Source: Acidobacteriota bacterium (GTDB lineage: Bacteria; Acidobacteriota; Blastocatellia; Pyrinomonadales; Pyrinomonadaceae). From it: a stretch of 64,000 bases of DNA. The position numbers were made by a program, and so were the translations under genes. The notes beneath the pieces are model-generated. The model was not told the origin of the DNA and searched no databases. It saw only the letters and a program-made list of their open reading frames with translations. This document shows positions 1 to 8,835 of the stretch, in pieces (position 1 is the first letter of the stretch; each line of letters starts with the position of its first letter). Location: the NCBI GenBank assembly GCA_003223025.1, contig QHXR01000013.1, positions 30,366 to 94,365 on the forward strand, written 5' to 3'.

Positions 1-74
1 CGAAACACGCGAAAGGACAAGAAAAAGAAGAGAGTGTTCTGGATTTATTTTCGCGTCCTTTCGCGTATTTCGCG
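1..74. repeat. Imperfect inverted repeat, cut by the window edge
   Basis: Positions 1-19 (CGAAACACGCGAAAGGAC...) are the imperfect reverse complement of 51-74 (GCGTCCTTTCGCGTATTTCGCG). It lies downstream of rpoD and may extend left of the window. It belongs to the long-palindrome class seen in many gaps of this window. Confidence 0.6.
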
Positions 75-90
75 GGCGATTATTCCTCGA

Positions 91-141
91 GTTCAAAAGC
101 AAAATGCGGTTCGTAATCGCATCATGCAATCACGAACCGCA
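91..141 (-). terminator. Probable rpoD transcription terminator
   Basis: On the minus strand a perfect 10-bp stem, TGCGGTTCGT (132-141) with ACGAACCGCA (105-114), encloses a 17-nt loop and is followed by a T-rich run. It sits about 30 bp after the rpoD stop codon, as expected for an intrinsic terminator, although the loop is long. Confidence 0.6.
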
Positions 142-168
142 ATTCGAAATCCTAGATCCAAAACAGGA

Positions 169-1899
169 TTACTGTTTGCCTTCGAGGAACGCTTTCAACC
201 GACGCGATCGCGACGGGTGACGAAGCTTTCTCAAAGCCTTCGCTTCGATCTGTCGGATACGCTCACGAGTAACCGCGAAGTGCTGTCCGACTTCCTCAAG
301 CGTGTGCTCGGATCCCGTGTTCCCGAGTCCGAAGCGCATCTTGATCACTTTCTCTTCGCGAGGCGTCAAAGTCGCAAGAACCTCGTCCGTGATCTCACGC
401 AGATTCGAAAATGTCACCGACTCCGCCGGATTCAGGATCGACTTGTCCTCGATGAAGTCACCGAGATGCGAATCTTCCTCTTCACCGATCGGCGTCTCGA
501 GTGAGATCGGCTCCTGTGCGATCTTCAGAACCTTTCGAACTTTCGAGACCGGGATGTCCATCCGTTTTGCGATCTCTTCGCTCGTCGGTTCGCGGCCAAG
601 CTCCTGCACCAGCAGACGCGAAGTGCGGATTAGCTTGTTGATCGTTTCGATCATGTGAACCGGGATGCGGATCGTGCGTGCCTGATCGGCGATCGCACGC
701 GTGATCGCCTGCCGGATCCACCACGTCGCGTAAGTCGAGAACTTATAACCGCGTCGCCACTCGAACTTGTCGACGGCCTTCATCAAACCGATGTTGCCTT
801 CCTGGATCAAGTCGAGAAACTGCAGACCGCGGTTCGTGTATTTCTTTGCGATCGAAACAACGAGACGTAAATTAGCTTCAACCAGCTCACGCTTCGCCTG
901 ATTCGTTTCGTACTCGCCGACGCTGATGTTCTGATACGAACGCTTGATCTCGACCGCCGGAAGATGGAACTGTTCTTCGATCTCGCTTAAAGCGCCTTTC
1001 GCTTCTCGAAGTTTCGCCTGCAGCTCGCGCTTCTGCGGTTGAGCCGGTTTCTTGTCGAGCTTGTTCTGCAGCGGCTTGATCGTCTTCTCGATCTTCCGGA
1101 TGTCCTCGACAACCTTTCGGATCGACGCGATCAAAACTTGCATCGAGTGCTCGGTCAGATTGAGATTCTTGATCTCTTGCGCGATCTCCAAACGAAGCCT
1201 TGCCGTCTGACGTCGAAGTTTCAAAAGCTTCTTCGGCTTCTTCTTGTCTTTAGCTAGGACCTGCTCTTTCTGGTAAGCGGCGAGAGATTTCAGGGCGGCG
1301 TTATAAGTCCCCTGAACATTCCCGATGCCTTCCAGCGTCCACCGCATGTACTCTTCGGCCTTGTCCTCTTCCTGAGAGATCTCGGCCTGCTCGGAGAACG
1401 CAACAGTTTCGCGGATCGTAGCTCGGCCCTTAACAAGGTCGTCGCCAAGTTTGATCAACCTTTCAACCGCGATCGGCGATCTGGAGATCGCTTTACGTGT
1501 CTTGATCTGCCCGCGCTCGATTCGCTTCGCGATGGTGACTTCGCCCTCTCGTGTTAAGAGCGGGACGATACCCATCTCGCGGAGATACAGACGAACGGGG
1601 TCATTTGATTTGTCGAGGGCACCGGCGGAAAGGTCGAGATCGAGGTCTTCCTCGTCGACTTCCTCCTCCTGATCCTCATCCAGAGCCATGGTCGACGCAC
1701 GCTCAAGAAGCTGCGCATCGGTTTCGGCTACAGGAATATTTGCACCCTCCAAACGATCCAGAACGTCTTCCAGATCGTCGGCGGACATCATGTTTTCGGG
1801 TATTTCTCTATGGAGCTCATCCAAGCTCAGGAATTTTTTTCGCTTGCCCAGGGCCAGCAGGCGGTCCATCAGGTCTTCTTTTTCGTCGTAATCGGCCAT
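169..1899 (-). CDS. rpoD: RNA polymerase primary sigma factor RpoD (sigma-70)
   Basis: Housekeeping sigma factor that directs RNA polymerase to -35/-10 promoters. The 576-residue protein shows region 1.1 at the N terminus, an acidic stretch near 75-90, region 1.2 from about 99 ([11 protein letters not shown]), a long charged non-conserved helical segment (about 150-330), region 2 with the promoter-melting segment ([15 protein letters not shown]), region 3, and region 4 with the helix-turn-helix ([20 protein letters not shown]) close to the C terminus. The ATG at 1899 opens on a typical region 1.1 sequence. It lies 123 bp downstream of dnaG on the same strand, the familiar dnaG-rpoD order without rpsU. 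Family assignment is firm. Confidence 0.97.
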   Translation of the reverse strand: MADYDEKEDLMDRLLALGKRKKFLSLDELHREIPENMMSADDLEDVLDRLEGANIPVAETDAQLLERASTMALDEDQEEEVDEEDLDLDLSAGALDKSNDPVRLYLREMGIVPLLTREGEVTIAKRIERGQIKTRKAISRSPIAVERLIKLGDDLVKGRATIRETVAFSEQAEISQEEDKAEEYMRWTLEGIGNVQGTYNAALKSLAAYQKEQVLAKDKKKPKKLLKLRRQTARLRLEIAQEIKNLNLTEHSMQVLIASIRKVVEDIRKIEKTIKPLQNKLDKKPAQPQKRELQAKLREAKGALSEIEEQFHLPAVEIKRSYQNISVGEYETNQAKRELVEANLRLVVSIAKKYTNRGLQFLDLIQEGNIGLMKAVDKFEWRRGYKFSTYATWWIRQAITRAIADQARTIRIPVHMIETINKLIRTSRLLVQELGREPTSEEIAKRMDIPVSKVRKVLKIAQEPISLETPIGEEEDSHLGDFIEDKSILNPAESVTFSNLREITDEVLATLTPREEKVIKMRFGLGNTGSEHTLEEVGQHFAVTRERIRQIEAKALRKLRHPSRSRRLKAFLEGKQ

Positions 1900-2022
1900 A
1901 TTTTGTGAAACGAATTGGATTATAAAAGCGGTGTGTGCCGTTGTTCGTAAAATTAGTTATTAATATCAAACCGACCGTTCTGCATAGGCAGTACGGCCAA
2001 TATATTCAAAACGTAGATGGTA

Positions 2023-3870
2023 TCAGGTTTCGGAGATTTTATTAAGCAGGTGTTGCTTCATTTTCGACAGATCGAGGTGTTCCGTTACCAGTTCGTTTAT
2101 ACGTTCGAGGTCGCGACTTTGTTCTGCGGCGATCAGTTCATGGCTGACTTCGAGAATTCGGTTCGAAATTGCCATCGACCGGAGGGTCAGAACGCAGTTC
2201 TCGGCCTGATGCAAGACTTCGTCTATCGCCTCGCCGCCGCTACGCCGCGATTCGGTCATCATCAGAAGTGGCAGGAAGTCGTGGAGGATCTCGTCGTCGC
2301 CGGTTAATTCGGTCAACTTCTCGAGCGTAACGTCTTCGCCTTTTGAGTTTAGCTCGAATAAAGCACGGAAGACCGGGGCTGTCGCGAGCGACTCGTAGTC
2401 CGTTTCCTCGAGCAGCGGAAAGACTTTGTCCTGAAGCTCGTCGTCATAGACGAGGAGTTCCAGTAACTGCTGCTCGGCGACGGTTATCTTTGCCGCCGTC
2501 GCCCGTTTGACCTGCTTCCGCAGCGTGTCCGAACCGACTTTGCTGCCTTGTTTCACCGCCGTCCAGAGATCGCGTTTGAGCCCGCTACTCTCGACGCGGA
2601 AAAAATTCATCGCCTGATCGAAACTTTCCCGCTTCTGGATCGCGTTCTTGATATCGGACAGAACCGGCAGAACTTCCTCGATCGCCTCAGCCTTCTGCTT
2701 CGCGTTAGCCAAAGTGCGTCCCTGCATCGACGAATCGAGTACAAAATCGAGAAAGGGAATGGATCGTCCGCGAGCTTCGTTGTAGGCCTTCGTGCCATGC
2801 TCTCGGACGAAATCATCGGGATCTTTTCCGTCAGGTAGCACGAGGACTTTGATCTCGAAATCGCTTGGAAGGAGGATCTCCACAGCTCGTCGGGCGGCGC
2901 CGATCCCGGCGACATCACCGTCGTAGTTGATGACGATCTTCTTCGTGAATCGTCCGAGAAGTTTCGACTGTTCAGGCGTGAATGCGGTTCCAAGACTCGC
3001 GGCGACATTCTTGATGTCATGCTGCACGAGCGCGATCAGGTCGAGATAACCCTCGACTAGGATCGCGAATTTCTTTTTCCGGATCTCATCCTTGCCCTGG
3101 AATAGTCCGTAGAGATGTTCGCCTTTGACGTACGCCGGAGTCTCCGGTGAATTGAGATACTTCGGATGATCGTCGCCCATCGCCCGTGCACCGAACGCGA
3201 CGGGATTCCCGTTCACATCGAGAACGGGAAACATGATACGTCCGCGAAAACGATCGAAGACACGATCTTTTTCTTCATTGACGGAGACAAGACCGCTCTG
3301 CTCGATCAATTTTTCGTCCGCGCCTTTTTCTTTGAGGTGATTTAGAAGCGAGTCCCAGGAGTCGGGCGAGAACCCGATGTGAAATTGTTTCTGGATCTCA
3401 TCCGTAATACCGCGGCTTTCGAGATACGCCTTCGCGTCCTTCGCCTTTTTACTTTTGCCTTGCAGCTCGGCTTCCCAGAAGTCGAGGGCGATCTGATTAA
3501 GCTCGATGACCTGATCCGAGATCTTCTTCTTCTCTTCGCGCCGCTTTTTTGATTTTTGAAACTGCTGATCATCGACCGGCTCCGGAAGTGGAACGCCGCT
3601 GATCTCGGCGACGCGTTGGATCGCCTCCGGAAAGTTCAAACCTTCCATCTCCATCAGAAAAGTGTATGCGTTCCCGCCTTTTCCACATCCGAAGCATTTG
3701 TAAAATCCCTTCGCAGGCGAAACCGAGAACGAAGGCGTCTTCTCCTGGTGAAACGGACAGCATCCCATCCAACTCGATCCCTTCTTCTTGAGCGCCGCAT
3801 ACGGCTCAATTATCCGCACCAGATCGGCGCGGTCTTTGAGATCATCGATGAAATATTGTTCGTAGAGCAC
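2023..3870 (-). CDS. dnaG: DNA primase DnaG
   Basis: Synthesises RNA primers at the replication fork. The 615-residue protein begins with a CHC2 zinc finger (C38-PF-H41 ... C59-FG-C62), followed by the primase catalytic core and a Toprim domain (LVEGYLDLIALVQHD, then the acidic INYDGDVAG). The C-terminal third is a helicase-binding-type helical region. The start is GTG at 3870, chosen because the N terminus (FIDDLKDRADLVRIIEPY) matches the family directly. No Shine-Dalgarno sequence is visible, and a hairpin repeat lies only a few bases upstream (3875-3900). Probably co-transcribed with rpoD. Confidence 0.96.
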   Translation of the reverse strand: MLYEQYFIDDLKDRADLVRIIEPYAALKKKGSSWMGCCPFHQEKTPSFSVSPAKGFYKCFGCGKGGNAYTFLMEMEGLNFPEAIQRVAEISGVPLPEPVDDQQFQKSKKRREEKKKISDQVIELNQIALDFWEAELQGKSKKAKDAKAYLESRGITDEIQKQFHIGFSPDSWDSLLNHLKEKGADEKLIEQSGLVSVNEEKDRVFDRFRGRIMFPVLDVNGNPVAFGARAMGDDHPKYLNSPETPAYVKGEHLYGLFQGKDEIRKKKFAILVEGYLDLIALVQHDIKNVAASLGTAFTPEQSKLLGRFTKKIVINYDGDVAGIGAARRAVEILLPSDFEIKVLVLPDGKDPDDFVREHGTKAYNEARGRSIPFLDFVLDSSMQGRTLANAKQKAEAIEEVLPVLSDIKNAIQKRESFDQAMNFFRVESSGLKRDLWTAVKQGSKVGSDTLRKQVKRATAAKITVAEQQLLELLVYDDELQDKVFPLLEETDYESLATAPVFRALFELNSKGEDVTLEKLTELTGDDEILHDFLPLLMMTESRRSGGEAIDEVLHQAENCVLTLRSMAISNRILEVSHELIAAEQSRDLERINELVTEHLDLSKMKQHLLNKISET

Positions 3871-3874
3871 AAGT

Positions 3875-3982
3875 CGTACGACAGGGTGCTAGCCTGTCGG
3901 TGAATAGTTTGTCGCTATTGTAACGAAAAATAATTTCGGGTGCAGATGGCCCAGACGTACGACAGGCTTTCCAGCCTGTCGG
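3875..3982. repeat. Two direct copies of a small REP-like hairpin
   Basis: Copy 1 (3875-3900) and copy 2 (3956-3982) share the core CGTACGACAGG...CCTGTCGG. Each folds into a hairpin with CGACAGG/CCTGTCG arms. Copy 1 starts 5 bp upstream of the dnaG GTG start codon. Resembles REP/BIME-type elements. Confidence 0.7.
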
Positions 3983-4006
3983 TCTCTATAACCTCGGTTC
4001 TACCTT

Positions 4007-4696
4007 CTACGGAAGAAACCAATATTCACTCATCGGATATTGATCGGGCTGGCTTCGGTCCCGTCGTAAAAAGACACGAATGCGGCTTCGGCTTACCCCA
4101 TATTGTTTTACAAGATTCGAGACGACTTCAGCCGCCTCCTTTCCTGCTCTCTGTATCGACCTCGCCCGGAAAACCAAGTTCGCTCGCGAAGATGGATTGG
4201 CGGTCAGGAATCGTGCGAGAATTCTTCCATCATCGATCTCACTACACTCAGGCATATCGGGGAAATCCGACGACCCAAAAAGAAACGGTTTCAGAGTCCG
4301 AGGGATTTCGTACGATGCGTCGACGGACACGGTAGGCTCCGATGCCCCCGTCGGCACCCGCCAATAGCTGATTCGCAGATCCGCGTCGCTGAGCGTTCGC
4401 ACGATCTTTATTCGAGATAGATCGAATCCGCGATACCTCGTGTACCGTTCGATCCACAACTGGCGTAACACACTCTCCCGACGCTTTTCAGCGCGGTTTG
4501 CGATTACGATAAATCCTGTCGAATTTGGATTGTCATTAAGCTCCATGTAGAAGGCGTCCCATCGGGACATGAGATCGTCGCACGGGAGCGAACGGTGTTC
4601 GTCGATCAAAATCGGTTTCGGTAGCCATTGTCCTTGCCCGTTCATCGACAGGATCGTTAGCAAAACCAGAATGCAAGAAATCTTCGATTTAAGCAT
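4007..4696 (-). CDS. Secreted protein of unknown function, tandem-domain paralogue 3
   Basis: 229 residues from the ATG at 4696, chosen because it opens a clean signal peptide (MLKSKISCILVLLTILSMNG); upstream codons in this frame are not signal-like and overlap the next gene. The mature protein seems to hold two copies of one domain. Each has a Cys, a helix, an NP-S-x(4)-IV/LV strand, a helix, an SRI strand and a final E/S-Y-W-x-(V/L)-P strand (first near YWRVP, second ending in SEYWFLP). The pattern resembles a degenerate OmpA-like fold, which is an inference. It follows two paralogues on the same strand at about 30-bp spacing. Function unknown, probably periplasmic. Confidence 0.75.
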   Translation of the reverse strand: MLKSKISCILVLLTILSMNGQGQWLPKPILIDEHRSLPCDDLMSRWDAFYMELNDNPNSTGFIVIANRAEKRRESVLRQLWIERYTRYRGFDLSRIKIVRTLSDADLRISYWRVPTGASEPTVSVDASYEIPRTLKPFLFGSSDFPDMPECSEIDDGRILARFLTANPSSRANLVFRARSIQRAGKEAAEVVSNLVKQYGVSRSRIRVFLRRDRSQPDQYPMSEYWFLP

Positions 4697-4727
4697 TAGA
4701 ACGTATTTGGTTGAACGCAGATGAATG

Positions 4728-5432
4728 TTAATTCCGGGCCGGAAGATACCAGTATTCCACGATAGGTTCGTCATTGCTCGCAGGCTGGGTGAGTCTTGCT
4801 GTAAACGTGCGAAGCCGCTTGCGCGAGATGCCATATTTCGTCTTAAACTTCCATAGTATCGACCTAGCCTTCTTTCGGGCGTTTTCGTCGGAGTCGTCTC
4901 GCACCACAATGTTGCCTCGCGCGGACGGATTCGCTTTTAGAAATTCGACGAATAGCCGCTGGTCATCTATTTCGGGACATATCTGTGTACCGAACTTTGT
5001 TTCGTTCGCCAACATAAAAGGTTTAGTAACAGTGTCAGACATGCGATAGCCAAACCCGCTATTCTCGATCTTCGGTGTTGCGGCGCCCGGCGGTATTCTC
5101 CAGAACTCATGATGGAACTTATCTCCATCAGCGCGAACTATCTCTATTCGCGAGCTATCAAATGCCCGGAATTCAAACTGATACTCCATCATCCATTGGA
5201 GCATTACGCCGTCTGCGCGCTCTTCTGCTGGATTACTAATGACGATAAGACCTTTCGAATCAGGATGCAGTCGCATTTCTCCCAGAAAGAAATCTAATCG
5301 TCCGAGGAAATCGTCGCAGGGAGTCGAATCGTACTCATCAACCAGCACGGCTTCGTTCGTGCCTTGGCTGTTTGTTTGAATACCGAGGGCCAAAAGCAGG
5401 ATCGAGATCGAAAAGACTTTGAGAAGGTTCAT
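4728..5432 (-). CDS. Secreted protein of unknown function, tandem-domain paralogue 2
   Basis: 234 residues with an N-terminal signal peptide ending near Q19-T-N-S-Q. Paralogous to the proteins at 4007-4696 and 5581-6201. Two repeats are visible: the first runs from CDDFLGRLDFFL through SKGLIVIS and SSRIEIVR to HEFWRIPPGA; the second from CPEIDDQRLFVEF through NPSARGNIVVR and GISRKRLRTF to VEYWYLP. The second repeat (helix, NPSARG strand, helix ending in KYGISRKRL) recalls OmpA-like domains, but no clear peptidoglycan-binding signature is present. Probably co-transcribed with its neighbours. Function unknown. Confidence 0.8.
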   Translation of the reverse strand: MNLLKVFSISILLLALGIQTNSQGTNEAVLVDEYDSTPCDDFLGRLDFFLGEMRLHPDSKGLIVISNPAEERADGVMLQWMMEYQFEFRAFDSSRIEIVRADGDKFHHEFWRIPPGAATPKIENSGFGYRMSDTVTKPFMLANETKFGTQICPEIDDQRLFVEFLKANPSARGNIVVRDDSDENARKKARSILWKFKTKYGISRKRLRTFTARLTQPASNDEPIVEYWYLPARN

Positions 5433-5465
5433 GAATTTGAGGAGGAAGCGTGTCCCATATCGGCA

Positions 5466-5582
5466 TCATCGGCGAACAAAGGAAACGGAGATAGTCGCGA
5501 CGTCACCCTCGTAGTCCTTTAGACGCGTATCATTTCCGCTGTAGATAACCTTGGTCCGACTTGTCGGCACGACGACGGACTT
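5466..5582 (-). other. Frame-displaced C-terminal tail of the 5581-6201 gene
   Basis: Skipping one base at 5583 and reading on from 5582 opens a frame encoding KSVVVPTSRTKVIYSGNDTR and ending in VSFVRR at a TGA (5466-5468). This matches in position and character the C-terminal strands of the two paralogues (SRKRLRTF...EYWYLP). The coding sequence therefore appears to carry a +1 frameshift at about 5583, by mutation or assembly error. Confidence 0.7.
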
Positions 5583-6201
5583 AGCAATAGTCTTTAAGAA
5601 TCAGATCTGCCACCTTTTTATAAGTGAGGTTCGATCTCGCCCGCACGGCAAACTCGGCGTCGAACTCCGGATTGCTCTGAAGCAGGTCTGAAAGAATCTT
5701 GAAATTGGTGATCGATTGCAGGCAGCAGGCTTCACAATCATGCACCAGGTACGTTTGCTTTCCTTCGACCTTTACGAGATCGACAATATCATCTGCAAAA
5801 CCTATCCGTTTGAAGGTAGCTGGCAAAACCGTACCGATCTTCTGTGCTTCCAATTTCGGTTTTGAATTGTTTTTACTTTTCCAGAACTTGATCCTAAAGT
5901 CGTTGCTGTCCTGAGTCGAAAGCACGACAATCCTTTCTGACGGAACTTTTCGAAACGCGACGTGACCTTCGACGGCTCTAAGAACAAACAGATTCACAAT
6001 TGGATCGAGCCCGCCGTGGACGACGATATACCCTTTTGACCCTGAATCTTTTGTAACGTTAGCAAAGAAGCTATCGAGTCGAGCTATCAACTCTTCGCAT
6101 TTCGGATAACCGATCTCATCTAAGATCGCAAGGTCACTGTTCTGCGCTGAAACGCACGCAACGGAAAGCCAAAATACCGTCAGTGCAGCTGCAATTCTCA
6201 T
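5581..6201 (-). CDS. Secreted protein of unknown function, paralogue 1, frameshifted near its end
   Basis: 206 residues as read, with a signal peptide (MRIAAALTVFWLSVACVSAQ). The first tandem domain is complete (CEELIARLDSFF ... SKGYIVVHGG ... SERIVVLS ... IKFWKS). The second begins at NFKILSDLLQSNP and stops early at LILKDYC, where the paralogues continue about 35 residues further. The missing tail is present one frame away (5466-5582). It is preceded by mutS2, whose stop codon lies 18 bp upstream of this start. Whether the truncated product is stable cannot be told. Confidence 0.7.
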   Translation of the reverse strand: MRIAAALTVFWLSVACVSAQNSDLAILDEIGYPKCEELIARLDSFFANVTKDSGSKGYIVVHGGLDPIVNLFVLRAVEGHVAFRKVPSERIVVLSTQDSNDFRIKFWKSKNNSKPKLEAQKIGTVLPATFKRIGFADDIVDLVKVEGKQTYLVHDCEACCLQSITNFKILSDLLQSNPEFDAEFAVRARSNLTYKKVADLILKDYC

Positions 6202-6219
6202 AAAGTGCTGGACAAGCTC

Positions 6220-8832
6220 CTACCGTTTCATATCCGCGATCGTCGCTCCGTTGCCGCCTTGGCTGTCGGGGGCGAAGGCGAACTTTTCCACGAGCTCGTG
6301 GTTCTTTAAGAAATGATGGACGTAGTTTTTCAGAGCGCCGGTGCCGAAGCCGTGGATGATCCGGACTCGGGGGAGCGATGCGATGTAGGCTTCGTCGATG
6401 AATCGGTCGAGCTCGTACTCGGCTTCAGCGGTCGTGTGGCCGATGAGGTTGAGTTCGGCTGCGGCGTCTGGGGAGTCGATCGGTTTGCTTATGTTGGATA
6501 CCCTCCCTACCGGTCGGGTTTCCGCCTGTAATCCCGGTCGGGTCTCTCCTTGCTGTTCGGCGACTCGTAGGTTTGCTATCTTCTCGCGCAGACGCATTCC
6601 GCCAACGAGCACTTCCGCGGTTTCTTTGTCGAGCTTTTCGATTGTGCCGACGTTGCCAAAGGAAGTGATCACTCGTGAGCCGACGGAGAGAACCACCCCG
6701 TCCGCCGAAGCGGCGGCCACACCTCCTTCGGAAGGAGGGGAGTCAGAAGGAGCCGTACCCGCGTGGATTCTTCCACCCGTGTCGCCGCGTCTCCGCGTCC
6801 CCGCGTCGCTAACCTTCGAGACCACCGCGCGATTCAACTCAGCCTTCCTCGCGGAACGTTCCTTGTCGAGTTTGTTTCGAAGCGCTTTGTCCTCGATCGT
6901 CTTCATGAACGCAGCAGACTGGCGGTCGAACGCGTCGACCGTCTCAGCCAGCGTATTTTCAAACTCTTTCTGTCGCGCTTTTTCTTTTTTGCCGGCTTCG
7001 ATATCGAGCGTCGCGTATCTCATCGCGACGGCTTCGCGTTCTTCCTCGAGTGCGATGCGGAGGTCTTCGGCGAGTTTTGTTTCGTTTTGTAATTTTCGAA
7101 GATAGGCTTCGGCTTCCTGAGCAGAGATATCGAGATTCTCACGAGCCTCGTCGATCACTTCCTGCTGAATTCCAAATCGTCTCGCGATCTCAATACCGGA
7201 CGAAGCTCCGGCTAGGCCGATGAGCAGTTTGTATGTCGGCCGCAGCGTCTTCTCATCGAACTCAACGGACGCGTTGACGACGCGTTCGTCGTTCGCCGCA
7301 TAGATCTTCAGACCGCGATAGTGCGTCGATGCGATGACTTGCGCCTTACAGTTCCGTCGAAAGTGATCGACGATCGCGACTCCGAGTGCGGAGCCTTCTT
7401 CCGGATCTGTTCCGGTACCGGCTTCGTCGAGCAGCACGAGCGCGGGCGAGCGGCACTCGCGCATCATGTCGGCGATGTTCGACATATGCGATGAGAACGT
7501 CGACAGATTCGCCGCAAGCGATTGATGATCGCCGATGTCGGCGAGGACGGATGAGTAAAAGGGAATCTTTGATTTGCCAGCCGGAACAGGAAGTCCGGAT
7601 ATTGCCATCAAACTCAGCAATCCCGCTGTCTTGAGCACGACGGTCTTTCCGCCCGCGTTTGCGCCGGAGATGATCATTACCGCGTTTTCTTTTGTTAGCT
7701 TGAACGAGCTAGGAACGATAGCGGAAGAGAGAACCACCCCGTCAGCCGAAGCGGCTGCCACCCCTCCTCCGGAAGGAGGGGAGTCGGGCGATTTTGGATT
7801 TTGGATTTTGGATTTTGGATTGAATGAAGCTGCGTCCGCGGCCGATGCGGGTGACCCGGTCGCTACCGCTCGCGGTTCTGACTTCTGTTGACGCAGATTC
7901 TCCTCGAGCAATGGATGTCGCGCGTCGATCAACTCAAGCGTTTCATCATCCGCGATCTCGGGCACCACAGCCTTAAATTTTCTTGCGAACTCGACCTTGG
8001 CTTTTATGAAATCGAGCTCGGTCACCGCTTCGACCGCGGCTTCTACTGCGACGAGTTGGTCGCGTAGCTGCTCGGTTAGCTCGAATAATATTCTCGCGAC
8101 CTCGCGTTCTTCTTTGCCTTTGAGATTCTGCAACTCGTTGTTTGCTTCGATCGCTTCAAGCGGTTCGACGAAAACGGTCTGACCGCTGGATGAAAATCCG
8201 TGCGCGACTCCGCCGACCTTTCCGCGGAAATCAGCCTTCACCGGGATCACGAATCGGTCGTTGCGTACCGTGACGATTTCATCCTGGATGGCTGTACCCG
8301 AGCTTCGCATCACTGCTTCAAGCGATTTCGTGAGGCGTGCTCGTTGACTAAAGATCTCTCGACGCAATCGCGCCAACTCAGGCGATGCCGAGTCATCGAT
8401 TTCGCCGCTCGGAAGGAGCTTTTTGTTTATGAGATCGATCGCCGGGAGGAGAGACGGAGGGATCGATTCGACGATTCGCCAGACTACAGGCGCAGATTCC
8501 TTTTCCGGCTGAAGCGACGAACGTGCGAACAAAGCCTGTGTACAAACTCGCGCGATCTCGAGGAGCCAGATCGGTTCAAGAGTCGCGTTCTTTATTTTCA
8601 AAATCGCGACGGCGTCGGACGGATCCTGCATTCCGCTGAATGACCACGTCACTTGTTTGTCTTCATTCAGTGAGATCGTTTCGGAGATCGCTTCGAGAGC
8701 GCGGTCGAGCTCAGGTCGGCTCGTTAGCGGGCGCAGGTCGGCGAATCGAGCTTCGCCCATCGGCGTCTGCGCGTTTCGCGAGACTAGCTCGAGGAGTTTT
8801 GAGTATTCGAGTGTGTCGAGTGAAAAGCTCAT
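6220..8832 (-). CDS. mutS2: Endonuclease MutS2 with in-frame repeat insertions
   Basis: MutS-family ATPase with a nuclease-type Smr tail; known roles of the family are suppression of recombination and ribosome rescue. About 870 residues from the ATG at 8832 (MSFSLDTLEYSKLLELVSRN), chosen because the frame upstream is only 7-bp repeat. Visible are the core/clamp helices, the Walker A motif GANAGGKT, the Walker B region (LVLLDEAGTGTDPEEGSALG), a long coiled coil, a KOW-like strand region (VGSRVITSFGNVG) and the Smr domain with HGFGTG. Two linkers contain repeat-derived sequence not expected in the family: before the ATPase domain (DNA 7727-7822) and before the KOW-like part (DNA 6686-6810). Both keep the frame open. 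Confidence 0.95.
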   Translation of the reverse strand: MSFSLDTLEYSKLLELVSRNAQTPMGEARFADLRPLTSRPELDRALEAISETISLNEDKQVTWSFSGMQDPSDAVAILKIKNATLEPIWLLEIARVCTQALFARSSLQPEKESAPVVWRIVESIPPSLLPAIDLINKKLLPSGEIDDSASPELARLRREIFSQRARLTKSLEAVMRSSGTAIQDEIVTVRNDRFVIPVKADFRGKVGGVAHGFSSSGQTVFVEPLEAIEANNELQNLKGKEEREVARILFELTEQLRDQLVAVEAAVEAVTELDFIKAKVEFARKFKAVVPEIADDETLELIDARHPLLEENLRQQKSEPRAVATGSPASAADAASFNPKSKIQNPKSPDSPPSGGGVAAASADGVVLSSAIVPSSFKLTKENAVMIISGANAGGKTVVLKTAGLLSLMAISGLPVPAGKSKIPFYSSVLADIGDHQSLAANLSTFSSHMSNIADMMRECRSPALVLLDEAGTGTDPEEGSALGVAIVDHFRRNCKAQVIASTHYRGLKIYAANDERVVNASVEFDEKTLRPTYKLLIGLAGASSGIEIARRFGIQQEVIDEARENLDISAQEAEAYLRKLQNETKLAEDLRIALEEEREAVAMRYATLDIEAGKKEKARQKEFENTLAETVDAFDRQSAAFMKTIEDKALRNKLDKERSARKAELNRAVVSKVSDAGTRRRGDTGGRIHAGTAPSDSPPSEGGVAAASADGVVLSVGSRVITSFGNVGTIEKLDKETAEVLVGGMRLREKIANLRVAEQQGETRPGLQAETRPVGRVSNISKPIDSPDAAAELNLIGHTTAEAEYELDRFIDEAYIASLPRVRIIHGFGTGALKNYVHHFLKNHELVEKFAFAPDSQGGNGATIADMKR
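6686..6746. repeat. Palindromic element copy A inside mutS2
   Basis: 61 bp, about 90% identical to copy B at 7727-7788. It contains two nested palindromes, GCCGAAGCGGC-type and CCTCCTTCGGAAGGAGG. On the minus strand it encodes DSPPSEGGVAAASADGVVLS within MutS2, so it was inserted, or has been kept, in frame. Confidence 0.85.
6762..6812. repeat. GACGCGG-rich repeat fragment inside mutS2
   Basis: Low-complexity stretch of GACGCGG/GACACGG units directly next to palindromic copy A, read in mutS2 as DAGTRRRGDTGGRIHAG. It resembles dispersed intergenic repeats of the same composition (compare 13082-13108). Boundaries are approximate. Confidence 0.5.
7727..7788. repeat. Palindromic element copy B inside mutS2
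   Basis: 62 bp, matching copy A at 6686-6746 with only a handful of differences. It carries the palindromes CAGCCGAAGCGGCTG and CCTCCTCCGGAAGGAGG. In the same reading frame it encodes DSPPSGGGVAAASADGVVLS, immediately N-terminal to the ATPase domain. Same orientation and same frame as copy A. Confidence 0.85.
7791..7822. repeat. 7-bp tandem repeat (ATTTTGG) inside mutS2
   Basis: About 4.5 copies of ATTTTGG directly adjoining palindromic copy B. The minus strand reads it as NPKSKIQNPKS in MutS2, the 7-residue period that a 7-bp unit produces. Confidence 0.85.
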
Positions 8833-8835
8833 TTC

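Noticed and set aside
169..1899. Plus-strand open frames antisense to rpoD, dnaG, mutS2 and others
   Set aside because: Arg/Ser-rich, without ribosome-binding sites or domains; typical antisense shadows of GC-rich genes.
4697..4909. N-terminal extension of the third secreted paralogue
   Set aside because: It overlaps the preceding paralogue and would bury the signal peptide that begins at 4696.
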